Below are positions 7,302 to 14,985 of a stretch of 64,000 nt of DNA, piece after piece (position 1 is the first letter of the stretch; each line of letters begins with the position of its first letter). This stretch comes from Yeguia hominis (GTDB taxonomy: Bacteria > Bacillota > Clostridia > Oscillospirales > Acutalibacteraceae). Position numbers and translations under genes: made by a program. Below the pieces are notes generated by a model. That model made no database searches. It was given only the letters and a program-made list of their open reading frames with translations, and had not been told where the DNA came from. The stretch covers positions 1 to 64,000 of the forward strand of contig NZ_JACRSN010000002.1 in assembly GCF_014384705.1 (NCBI RefSeq), in the 5' to 3' direction.

Positions 7302-8519
7302 TTAGCGTATGGATGCCTGAAAATCAACAATCCGGACGCTGGTGCGCTGTTCTGTGCCGCAGGGCTGCAGCACCGGAGAAGCGAGCGCGTAGAGATCGGA
7401 CGCCCGGCATTCTTCTTCAAAAACACGTGCAGCCTCGCCGTGCAAACGCGCTGCGTCCGTATAGCGTGTTAGAATCGGCAGCGAGGCAGTTTTTTTCAAA
7501 ACGGAGAGCAGTTCCTGGCCGGTACGATTCATGGCAAGCAGGCGCAAATAGGGCGGAAATTTGGGCAGCGGCGTATGCAGTCCCAAAAAAGCGGAAAGCA
7601 CCAGACGCCGGGCACGTGCGCGGGGATAGCGCTTGGTGGTGACAGCGTCATAGAGCGCAGAGAGCGAGGACGTTTTGCGGATGGCAGCATACAGACGGTT
7701 TTCAAGGCCTTCGCTGAGATCGGGCAGATGGGAAAGGGTTTCCCGGTCTGCACTGCGCAAAGTGGAAAGAATCGCGCATTCCAACCTGTCGAGGGTGGCG
7801 GGTGCGCGTCCTGCCCGGAGCTCCTGCAGAAGAATTTCCTCTGCAGGACTGGGGATGATGTCGTGAAGTTTATTACCTTTACAGAGTTCTTCTCGCAAAA
7901 GGGAAGAGGACCATCCGAAACAGGCGTCTTTTTGGTCGTGATTCGCTTGTTGCCGAAGAATAGAGAACGGTGTCAGATTCGCGTTTTGTTCTAGAATTGC
8001 CTTGCAATATTCAATTCCTAAAATATTATTTGCAGAATACAAAAGCGCTGCTGTTTCTTCTCCGCAAAGCCGCTGGATCGCTTCGGTGCGCGCTGAAGCA
8101 AAGGAAATCCCTTTACAGAGATTCATCTGCAATAGTTCGGAAAATTCCGGAGTTCGCAGGACCGCAGCAAGCCGGAAAAGACGTCCGGCGTCTCCGCACT
8201 CCGAGCCAAACCAGAGCTTGCAGGGAATTCCCAGCGCCGATAAGAGCGCAACCCCGCCGGACGCAAAGCGTTCCGCACCGGCTGCTGCCCAGGAAACCGG
8301 CAGTTCAAAAACAAGATCTGCGCCGCAGCGCACGGCAGTTTCGGCACGCGCCCACTTGTTGAGAATTGCAGCATCGCCGCGCTGCACAAAATTGCCGCTC
8401 ATGATGCAGACAACCGGCGTGCCGCTGTTTTCCCGTGCAGCGGAAAGCAACGCGGCGTGGCCGTAGTGAAAGGGGTTATATTCGCAGATGATCCCGGAAA
8501 ATGCCGTGTAATTCCCCAT
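7302..8519 (-). CDS. tmcAL: tRNA(Met) cytidine acetate ligase (TmcAL), nucleotidyltransferase fold
   Basis: A 405-residue protein starting MGNYTAFSGIICEYNPFHYGH. The HxGH motif (FHYGH) is the nucleotidyltransferase active site; GNFVQRGDAAI and KWARAETAVRCGADLVFELP are family signatures. TmcAL makes N4-acetylcytidine at the wobble base of elongator tRNA-Met using acetate and ATP. The start at 8519 is favoured over an ATG 84 nt upstream because AAGGAG (complement of 8531-8537) is correctly spaced and the family begins here. It is divergent from ackA and shares its promoter region. The link to acetate kinase is suggestive, because TmcAL consumes acetate. Confidence 0.92.
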   Translation of the reverse strand: MGNYTAFSGIICEYNPFHYGHAALLSAARENSGTPVVCIMSGNFVQRGDAAILNKWARAETAVRCGADLVFELPVSWAAAGAERFASGGVALLSALGIPCKLWFGSECGDAGRLFRLAAVLRTPEFSELLQMNLCKGISFASARTEAIQRLCGEETAALLYSANNILGIEYCKAILEQNANLTPFSILRQQANHDQKDACFGWSSSLLREELCKGNKLHDIIPSPAEEILLQELRAGRAPATLDRLECAILSTLRSADRETLSHLPDLSEGLENRLYAAIRKTSSLSALYDAVTTKRYPRARARRLVLSAFLGLHTPLPKFPPYLRLLAMNRTGQELLSVLKKTASLPILTRYTDAARLHGEAARVFEEECRASDLYALASPVLQPCGTEQRTSVRIVDFQASIR

Positions 8520-8535
8520 TTTTTCTGAAAACTCC

Positions 8536-8584
8536 TTGAATTTATATTTCGCTTGTATTATAATAATACAGCATTTTTTAGCAA
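8536..8584. promoter_or_regulatory. Face-to-face overlapping promoters of tmcAL and ackA
   Basis: Plus strand: TTGAAT (8536-8541), 17-bp spacer, TATAAT (8559-8564), reading to ackA. Minus strand: TTGCTA (complement of 8579-8584), 16-bp spacer, TATAAT (complement of 8557-8562), reading to tmcAL. The two -10 boxes overlap within the palindromic GTATTATAATAATAC (8556-8570), so polymerase can occupy only one direction at a time. The plus -35 also overlaps the tmcAL ribosome binding site. Confidence 0.65.
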
Positions 8585-8662
8585 GAAACAATCTATTCCG
8601 CAAACAGAAAAAAGGATTGTGCCGGGCTGCGAAACAAATGAATGTAGGAGGAAATTGCGAGA

Positions 8663-9961
8663 ATGAAAATTCTGGTCATCAACGCGGGAAGCTCTTCTCT
8701 GAAATATCAGCTCATTGATATGTCAAACGAAGAGATGGTCGCAAAAGGAAACTGTGAACGAATTGGGATGGACGTCGGTGTATTTACCCACAAGACGGCG
8801 GATGGACGTTCGGAAAAACTCGAAGTTCGGATGAGCAATCACACAGAAGCGTTTATGCAGGTCAAAAAAGCGCTCTTGGACAGCAAGGTCGGCGTGATTC
8901 AGGACCTGAGCGAAGTTACGGCAATCGGCCACCGCATCGTGCAGGGCGGTTCGATGTTCAGCCGGTCGGTGCTGGTTGACGAAGATGTCATTGAGGGAAT
9001 CGAAAGCCTGATTCCGCTTGCACCGCTGCACAACAGCGCGCATGTACAGGGAATTCGCGCCTGCCGTCAGGTTTTTGGCGAGGAAGTTCCGGAGGTCGTC
9101 GTGTTCGACACTGCGTTCCACTCCACCATGCCGCCTGAGGCTTATATGTTTGCCGTTCCGTATGAGTATTATGAGAAATACAAGATTCGCCGCTATGGCT
9201 TCCACGGGACCTCCCACCGGTATGTCAGCCAGCGCTGCGCAGAGATGATGGGCAAGCCGCTGAAGGATCTCAAGCTGATTACCTGCCATCTCGGCAACGG
9301 CTCTTCCATTACCGCGATCAAAGACGGCAAGGTTATCGATACCAGCATGGGCCTGACGCCGCTCGACGGCTTTATGATGGGAACCCGTACGGGAACCTTG
9401 GATCCCTCCGTTGTGACCTTTATTGCAGAAAAAGAGCATCTCTCTCCGAGCGAGATGGATCAGCTGCTCAATAAAAAGTCCGGTCTTCTGGGCATTTCCG
9501 GCGTTTCCAGCGATGACCGCGATATTTCCGATGCTGCAGAAGCAGGAAACAAGCGCGCAATCCTGGCACATAGCATGCTCGAATACCAGATTAAGAAATT
9601 TATCGGCGGGTATGTCGCTGCGCTGGACGGCTGCGATGCGATCGTCTTTACAGCAGGCCTTGGCGAGAATCAGCCGAAGCACCGTATCCGCGTCTGCAAT
9701 GCGATGTCCTATCTGGGAATCAAGATCGATCCGGAGAAGAACGCAGAGCTCATGCACGGCAAAGAGGGCAAAATCTCGACGCCGGATTCAAAGGTCGATG
9801 TCTTTGTCATTCTGACAAACGAGGAACTCGTCATTGCGCGTGACACCAAAGACATTGTCGAAGTGCTCAACGCCAACAAAGAACAGATTGCCACGAAAAA
9901 GCGCGAGGATCTGGACGATGACGTGAAGGCGATTTTCTGGGATAAGCAGGAAAAAATGTAA
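8663..9961 (+). CDS. ackA: Acetate kinase
   Basis: A 432-residue cytoplasmic kinase converting acetyl phosphate and ADP to acetate and ATP. Signatures are the N-terminal VINAGSSSLKYQL, the FDTAFHSTMP segment, YGFHGTSHRY, HLGNGSSI, the GFMMGTRTGTLDPS loop and FTAGLGENQ. The C-terminus runs about 30 residues beyond the typical ~400 with a charged tail. GGAGG lies upstream of ATG at 8663. The usual partner Pta is not here; PduL at 17.7 kb can supply acetyl phosphate. A strong terminator follows, so it is monocistronic. Confidence 0.97.
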   Translation: MKILVINAGSSSLKYQLIDMSNEEMVAKGNCERIGMDVGVFTHKTADGRSEKLEVRMSNHTEAFMQVKKALLDSKVGVIQDLSEVTAIGHRIVQGGSMFSRSVLVDEDVIEGIESLIPLAPLHNSAHVQGIRACRQVFGEEVPEVVVFDTAFHSTMPPEAYMFAVPYEYYEKYKIRRYGFHGTSHRYVSQRCAEMMGKPLKDLKLITCHLGNGSSITAIKDGKVIDTSMGLTPLDGFMMGTRTGTLDPSVVTFIAEKEHLSPSEMDQLLNKKSGLLGISGVSSDDRDISDAAEAGNKRAILAHSMLEYQIKKFIGGYVAALDGCDAIVFTAGLGENQPKHRIRVCNAMSYLGIKIDPEKNAELMHGKEGKISTPDSKVDVFVILTNEELVIARDTKDIVEVLNANKEQIATKKREDLDDDVKAIFWDKQEKM

Positions 9962-10000
9962 GTCTGTCCCCTAAAAAGTTTAATTGCCGATTTATAGAAA

Positions 10001-10029
10001 AAGCTGGCGAATGATTCGCCAGCTTTTTT
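10001..10029 (+). terminator. ackA: Intrinsic terminator after ackA
   Basis: AAGCTGGCGAAT pairs perfectly with ATTCGCCAGCTT (10001-10024), followed by a run of T. The convergent pseudogene ends inside its T tract. Confidence 0.85.
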
Positions 10030-10601
10030 ATATTTGGGATGCAGCTTGCAGAATGTCGGAAATCACGGCTTCCGGCAACGCTGTAATCGGAAGCGGCGGC
10101 TGCGGATCCGGCGCATACGGGGCGAGCGCCTTTTCAAACCAGGCGACATCACGCCAGGCGCCGCACTTGTATCCGGCGTGTCGGTAAATGCCGATCAGCG
10201 AAAGCCAAGCGCACGGTGAAGCCCTTCGCTCTTTTCGTTTGGCACCGTCACAACGCCATAGACGGTCCGAATGCCCTGCAACTTTAAAAGTGCAAACAGC
10301 GCGCGATAAAGCCGCTTACCGATGCCATGGGACAGGCAATTTTTTCTACATAAACCGATAATTCCGCATTCCACTGGTAGGCCTGGCGTTCCTGGGCACG
10401 ATGCGCATAGGCATAGCCGAGAATTGCACCGTTTTCTTCCCAAATGAGATAAGGATATCCGCGCAGGATATCCGAAATACGGGCAGCAAATTCCGCTTCT
10501 GTTGGGAGTGTGTATTCAAAGGTGATGGCTGTATCCAGATACTGGCCGTAAATGCGCAAAAGCGCGCTGCTGTCGGCCGGAGTTGCAAAACGGAATCCTA
10601 T
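10028..10601 (-). pseudogene. Decayed GNAT N-acetyltransferase (phosphinothricin acetyltransferase-like)
   Basis: Three minus-strand frames together reconstruct one ~190-residue GNAT protein: FRFATPADSSALLRIYGQ...YLIWEENGAILGYAYAHR, then HGIGKRLYRALFALLKLQ (acetyl-CoA loop and helix) to LHRALGFR, then LIGIYRHAGYKCGAWRDVAW. The frames join at an A6 run (T6 on the plus strand, 10340-10345) and at about 10195-10199, where TGA interrupts. AGGAGG is well placed, but the codon at the expected start (10601-10599) reads ATA. Two frameshifts plus a lost start argue for a real pseudogene rather than one sequencing error. The family acetylates small molecules including phosphinothricin-like compounds and methionine sulfone. 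Confidence 0.8.
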
Positions 10602-10673
10602 TTTAGACGACCTCCTTTTTATGGTTTGTGTTGTGCTGGATGGATGCCCCCAAAATTGACAAAGGGCAAATGT

Positions 10674-12194
10674 TCACGCGGATACCTGGAAGCGTCGGAT
10701 GCGGATTCGAGTGAAGTTCTGAAACCCGTCAGCAGCGCAGAGAAACAGAATCGGCATGAAATTCAAAAGATATTTGGGGTTTGCCTCCCAAAACAGGAAA
10801 AATAGAAAGACACCCATCCAGGTCAGATAGTGAACAGTCTGCAAAGCAATGGTACGCTTTCTGAGATGACGCAAAAGAGAATAGAGCGATAACCCCAGAA
10901 TGGCAAAGAGAAAGATTTGACTGTAGGCACGGAACCACCGGTAATATTTTCCGGATTTCAAGAAAAATTGATGGAGCAACGTTTTTTCCGATTTTGCCGG
11001 GCTGCGGGAAAGGTAAATGCCGGAACGGTAGGTGCCGTCACTCCACTGGAAGGCCGATTTTTTCCAGAGATAACGAAGTGTCCCGCCAATACCGCGTTCC
11101 TGCAGACGGACTTTGATTTCCTGGATCGTCGCAGCTTCTTTCTGTTCATAATCGCCGCTTGCTTTGGTGAATTCCTCGTCCGCGCGATTCCACATCGGAT
11201 CCTTGAGCCCCATCATGATCCAGTGTGTTTTCGGAAATTGATAGGTGTGCAGTTCCTCTTCGGTAAGCAGATTTTGGCTGTTTACCAGCGCCTTTGCACC
11301 GGAATAAAGCGTGAGAAACGCCAGCACCAGAAGCAGAGCCGGTTTCCAGAGCCGGCGCAGACCGGATGCCCAGAGCAGGTGCATGCCGATGGCAACGAGG
11401 AGAATCAAAATGGTCGGCCGCAGCAGCGCGCCGAAGCCGATTGCCGCACCGCAGCCGAGGGAAAGCTCGATTTTCCGCCGGGCGTTTGCCTGCTGCTGCG
11501 CGCAAACATAGAGATAGAGCGGCAGAACGGTAAACGGAAGCGAAAAGGTATCGAGATAAAAAAACGGGACATAGGTATAAAACGGGGGAAAGACCATGCA
11601 GAGCAGCGCCGAAAAGAGCGCCATGCGGTTGCCGAATAGGCGGCGCGCCAGAAGATATAAAAGAAGGATTCCGCAGTCCAGAAGAATGATATTGAGCGGG
11701 ATCCCGGCATAGAGCGGAACCGTTCCGAAGAGCAGCTTGAAAACGCCGTAATAGGCTGTCAGAAGCAGAAGCGGAAAAAGCTGGTGCGGGTATTGCGCGA
11801 AGTACGGCCGGGCTTTGATCCCTTCTCCGGAAAGCAGCGAAAGCGCATTGTTGTGCATCGCGCGCAAGTCGTAATAGATCGCGGGATTGCCTTCCGGATT
11901 GCACCGAAGTTCCCAGCCGAGCACACATTGCAGCGCAAAGATGCAGAACAGAAAGATCGCGAAAAGCGAACGGTTCCATTCTTTTTGCGCAAGCGTATGA
12001 AACCATACGCTTTTGCGAAACTGCATGACCATAAGGGCGCACGCCGCTACCAACACAGCAGAAAAGCCGACCAGCAGCAGAGAGCTAGCCGGACGCTTTG
12101 TCAGCGAAACAGCGACCCGAAGAAGAACGAGAAAAAAGCATCCCGCAAATCCCCATAAAAAAAACCGGTAAGCACGTCCGAGTGTTTTTTGCAT
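10674..12194 (-). CDS. Polytopic membrane glycosyltransferase, GT39/ArnT-like
   Basis: A 506-residue membrane protein with about 11-12 hydrophobic spans. An acidic YYDLRAMHNNALSLLSGEG loop follows the second or third span, then YFAQYPHQLFPLLLL, the arrangement of GT-C enzymes of the dolichyl-phosphate mannosyltransferase (GT39) type. These move a sugar from a polyprenyl-phosphate donor on the outer face of the membrane. Acceptor and sugar are unknown. A ~100-residue extracellular stretch (HTYQFPKTHWIMMGLKDP...) separates the membrane bundles. It is monocistronic, between the GNAT pseudogene and the DUF378 gene. Confidence 0.7.
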   Translation of the reverse strand: MQKTLGRAYRFFLWGFAGCFFLVLLRVAVSLTKRPASSLLLVGFSAVLVAACALMVMQFRKSVWFHTLAQKEWNRSLFAIFLFCIFALQCVLGWELRCNPEGNPAIYYDLRAMHNNALSLLSGEGIKARPYFAQYPHQLFPLLLLTAYYGVFKLLFGTVPLYAGIPLNIILLDCGILLLYLLARRLFGNRMALFSALLCMVFPPFYTYVPFFYLDTFSLPFTVLPLYLYVCAQQQANARRKIELSLGCGAAIGFGALLRPTILILLVAIGMHLLWASGLRRLWKPALLLVLAFLTLYSGAKALVNSQNLLTEEELHTYQFPKTHWIMMGLKDPMWNRADEEFTKASGDYEQKEAATIQEIKVRLQERGIGGTLRYLWKKSAFQWSDGTYRSGIYLSRSPAKSEKTLLHQFFLKSGKYYRWFRAYSQIFLFAILGLSLYSLLRHLRKRTIALQTVHYLTWMGVFLFFLFWEANPKYLLNFMPILFLCAADGFQNFTRIRIRRFQVSA

Positions 12195-12318
12195 TATATT
12201 ATAGAGACATCCTTTCTACATACAGGGAAACAAAACGCCTGCAAAACCGAATCTCTATCCATTATCAGGGAACTTGGGATGTTTATAATTCTATAAAGGA
12301 AACTATCCGGAAAAATCA

Positions 12319-12358
12319 AAAACAGCCGCATACAGTCCGGAGGACAAGCGGCTGTTTT
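12319..12358 (-). terminator. Terminator after the DUF378 gene
   Basis: AAACAGCCGC (12320-12329) pairs with GCGGCTGTTT (12348-12357). Runs of T follow on both strands; on the minus strand it ends the DUF378 transcript. Confidence 0.7.
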
Positions 12359-12377
12359 TTTGAATCCATGGGTTTTG

Positions 12378-12587
12378 CTAATCGTTTTTTTCGATCATGC
12401 CATTTTTGCGGAATAGGAAGGACAGGCACCAAATTGCCGAAAGCCCAACCAGCGTATAAATAATCCGGCTTACAACAGCCGCCTGACCGCCACAAATCCA
12501 CGCGACGATATCAAACTGGAAAATGCCGATGGAGCCCCAGTTGATGCCGCCGATTACGAGCAGGATCAAAGCAATGGTATCAAGCAT
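12378..12587 (-). CDS. DUF378 family small membrane protein
   Basis: A 69-residue protein with two membrane spans. It begins MLDTIALILLVIGGINWGSIG and continues with IFQFDIVAWI and SRIIYTLVGLSAIWCL, which are typical DUF378 (YuzA-like) features. The function of the family is unknown. AGGAGG lies directly upstream on the minus strand. Confidence 0.9.
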   Translation of the reverse strand: MLDTIALILLVIGGINWGSIGIFQFDIVAWICGGQAAVVSRIIYTLVGLSAIWCLSFLFRKNGMIEKND

Positions 12588-12677
12588 GGTATTCCTCCTT
12601 TATTGAACTCCGAGCCTTGCTTTATTTTCTGCGGAGAAATCCCATTTATGCCTGTTTTATACATCAAAAAATAAAAA

Positions 12678-13298
12678 TCAGCGAATAAAGCTCATTATTT
12701 CCTTTTCTTCCGGTTTGGGTCCCGGAAGCGTTTCTTTGCCGGCCTCTACAAGCTTTAGCGTCCAGGCCATGTTTTTTCCGAGCGTGCGCATCGTCTGCAT
12801 GCCTTCAAGATCGAGACGCGCTTCTCCGGGCTTTCTGCCATGGACGACAGCCCAGTACTGTCCGGTGGGGAGAATCATTTCGCCGATGCTCAGGTACCAG
12901 TTCAGACCCTGCAGCGTTGCGGTGCCGCCGCTGCGGCGGACAACGGCAATCGATGCGCCGACCTTGTGCCGGAAGCTGCTGCCGCGCGTATAAAACACAC
13001 GATCCAAAAAGGATTTCATGGTTCCGGCGATGCCCGCGTAATAAACCGGCGAAGCGAGCAGAATGCCGTCGGCTTGAGCCATCTTTTCGGCGGCCTCATT
13101 GACCGGGTCGTTGTCGAACACACATTTTCCGAGGGTATGGCATTGTTCGCAGGCGGTGCAGCCGTGAATGAGCTTGTGCCCGATATGCAGGATCTCGGTC
13201 TCAATTCCTTCTGCATGCAGCGCTTCTGCGGCGGCTTCCAGCGCGCAGGCTGTATTGCCGTTTGCATGAGGGCTTCCGTTAATCGCGAGAACTTTCAT
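12678..13298 (-). CDS. Iron-sulfur flavoprotein / NADPH-dependent FMN reductase family
   Basis: A 206-residue flavodoxin-fold protein. MKVLAINGSPHANGNT binds the FMN phosphate, and CTACEQCHTLGKC (CxxCxxCxxxxxC, about residues 47-59) matches the [4Fe-4S] motif of clostridial iron-sulfur flavoproteins. ASPVYYAGIAGTMKSFLDR is the family's flavin-contact segment. Such proteins pass electrons between flavin, NAD(P)H or ferredoxin and small acceptors including O2/H2O2; the partner is unknown. Start at 13298, because the conserved family begins with MKVLAIN; a TTG four codons upstream is possible. Confidence 0.88.
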   Translation of the reverse strand: MKVLAINGSPHANGNTACALEAAAEALHAEGIETEILHIGHKLIHGCTACEQCHTLGKCVFDNDPVNEAAEKMAQADGILLASPVYYAGIAGTMKSFLDRVFYTRGSSFRHKVGASIAVVRRSGGTATLQGLNWYLSIGEMILPTGQYWAVVHGRKPGEARLDLEGMQTMRTLGKNMAWTLKLVEAGKETLPGPKPEEKEIMSFIR

Positions 13299-13436
13299 CA
13301 GAATTCCCAACCTTTCCGAACCGATTCAATGGATCGGGATTTTTTTTATTTTTATGATAGACTGTTTGTCGGGAAAAATCAATAGGCTTCTATTTTTATT
13401 TTATTGCATTTTTCCGATGATTATGAAAAATGAAGA

Positions 13437-13464
13437 TTGATAAATTCTTTGTATTTGGTATAAT
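13437..13464 (+). promoter_or_regulatory. Promoter of the gltX-glnS operon
   Basis: TTGATA (13437-13442), 16-bp spacer, TATAAT (13459-13464), giving a ~38-nt leader before gltX. I saw no T-box. Confidence 0.7.
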
Positions 13465-13508
13465 AAAAGAATACTTGTACAGGAATGAACACGAGAGGAG
13501 AACATGGC

Positions 13509-14966
13509 ATGGTACGGACCAGATTTGCGCCAAGCCCAACCGGCTTTATGCATGTCGGAAATTTACGCACGGCGCTCTATGAATATCTGATTGCGAAATC
13601 GCAAAACGGAAAGTTTATTTTGCGGATTGAAGATACGGATCGGGAACGTTTGGTGGAGGGCGCGGTAGACGTCATTTACCGGACGCTGGATCAAGTGGGA
13701 CTCCAACACGACGAAGGTCCGGATGTCGGCGGCGACTTCGGCCCGTATATTCAGAGCGAGCGGAAAGGGCTCTATCGGGAATATGCAGAGAAGCTGGTTT
13801 CCATGGGAAAAGCCTACTACTGTTTCTGCACGAAGGAGCGGCTGGATTCTCTGCACAGCGAGGACGCATTCGGCGGATATGACCGGCACTGCCGGAATCT
13901 TTCTTTTGAGGAAGCACAAGCGCGCAAAGCGGCAGGGGAACCCTATGTCATCCGGCAAAAGATGCCGACAGAAGGCGCGACGGCGTTCCACGACGCAGTT
14001 TACGGAGATATTTCCATTGAAAACTGCGAATTGGAGGATCAGATTCTCCTGAAATCGGACGGATATCCGACCTATAACTTTGCAAATGTCGTGGACGACC
14101 ACCTGATGCAGATCACACACGTTGTGCGCGGATGCGAGTATCTGACCTCAACGCCGAAATATAAACTTCTGTATGAGGCATTCGGATGGGAGATCCCGGT
14201 TTATGTGCATCTGCCGATGATCATGGGACGCAACGCGGACGGTACGGTCAGCAAACTCTCCAAGCGCCATGGATCGACCGGCTTTGCCGATCTCGTTGCG
14301 GACGGTTATCTGCCGGAGGCCATTGTCAACTATATTGCGCTTTTGGGATGGTGCCCGAAAGAGGAAAACCGAGAAATCTTCACGCTTGCTGAGCTGGCAT
14401 CGGTATTTTCGATTGACGGAATCAGCAAATCGCCGGCAGTATTCGACTATGATAAGCTGACCTGGATGAACGGGGAATATCTCCGCGCCATGCAGCCGGA
14501 GGACTTTACCGCGAAGGCGATGCCGCAATACCGCAAGGTGTTTGCGGACAAGGCGGTCGATTGGGAGGTTCTGACGTCTATTTTGCAGCCTCGTGTGACG
14601 AAGCTCGAAGATATTCCGGAAATGATCGGGTTCCTCAGGACGCTGCCCGAATACCCGGCTGCATTTTTCATCAATAAAAAGAGCAAAACCAATTTGGAAA
14701 ACGCCGGCACGATGCTGACGGCGGCAATCGCAGAATTGGAAACGCTGCAAACCTGGTCGGTGGAGGCAATCCACGATGCCCTGCTTGCGCTGGCACAGCG
14801 TTTGGAAGTGAAAAACGGAACGCTTTTGTGGCCGGTACGGATTGCAGCGGCCGGCATGCAGGTAACGCCCGGCGGCGCGATGGAAATTTTGGCGATTCTC
14901 GGGAAAGAAGAATCCCTGCAAAGGCTCCGCGCAGGACTGGAAAAACTCAGCGGAGCAGCTTCTTGA
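13509..14966 (+). CDS. gltX: Glutamate--tRNA ligase
   Basis: A 485-residue class I aminoacyl-tRNA synthetase. The HIGH motif appears as MHVGN (about residues 14-18) after RFAPSPTG, and the KMSKS motif as SKLSKRHGS. It charges tRNA-Glu and, in organisms using the GatCAB route, also tRNA-Gln. ATG at 13509 is preferred over 13485 because AGAGGAG lies 9 nt upstream and the family begins VRTRFAPSPTG. It is followed after 19 nt by glnS, an arrangement implying co-transcription and raising the question of whether this GluRS is tRNA-Glu-specific. Confidence 0.97.
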   Translation: MVRTRFAPSPTGFMHVGNLRTALYEYLIAKSQNGKFILRIEDTDRERLVEGAVDVIYRTLDQVGLQHDEGPDVGGDFGPYIQSERKGLYREYAEKLVSMGKAYYCFCTKERLDSLHSEDAFGGYDRHCRNLSFEEAQARKAAGEPYVIRQKMPTEGATAFHDAVYGDISIENCELEDQILLKSDGYPTYNFANVVDDHLMQITHVVRGCEYLTSTPKYKLLYEAFGWEIPVYVHLPMIMGRNADGTVSKLSKRHGSTGFADLVADGYLPEAIVNYIALLGWCPKEENREIFTLAELASVFSIDGISKSPAVFDYDKLTWMNGEYLRAMQPEDFTAKAMPQYRKVFADKAVDWEVLTSILQPRVTKLEDIPEMIGFLRTLPEYPAAFFINKKSKTNLENAGTMLTAAIAELETLQTWSVEAIHDALLALAQRLEVKNGTLLWPVRIAAAGMQVTPGGAMEILAILGKEESLQRLRAGLEKLSGAAS

Positions 14967-14985
14967 AAGGATAGGGAACAACACT

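Noticed and set aside
5749..7305. 518-codon plus-strand frame opposite the Fn3 protein
   Set aside because: Antisense shadow created by the repeated Fn3 codons; the minus-strand protein has a signal peptide and clear domains.
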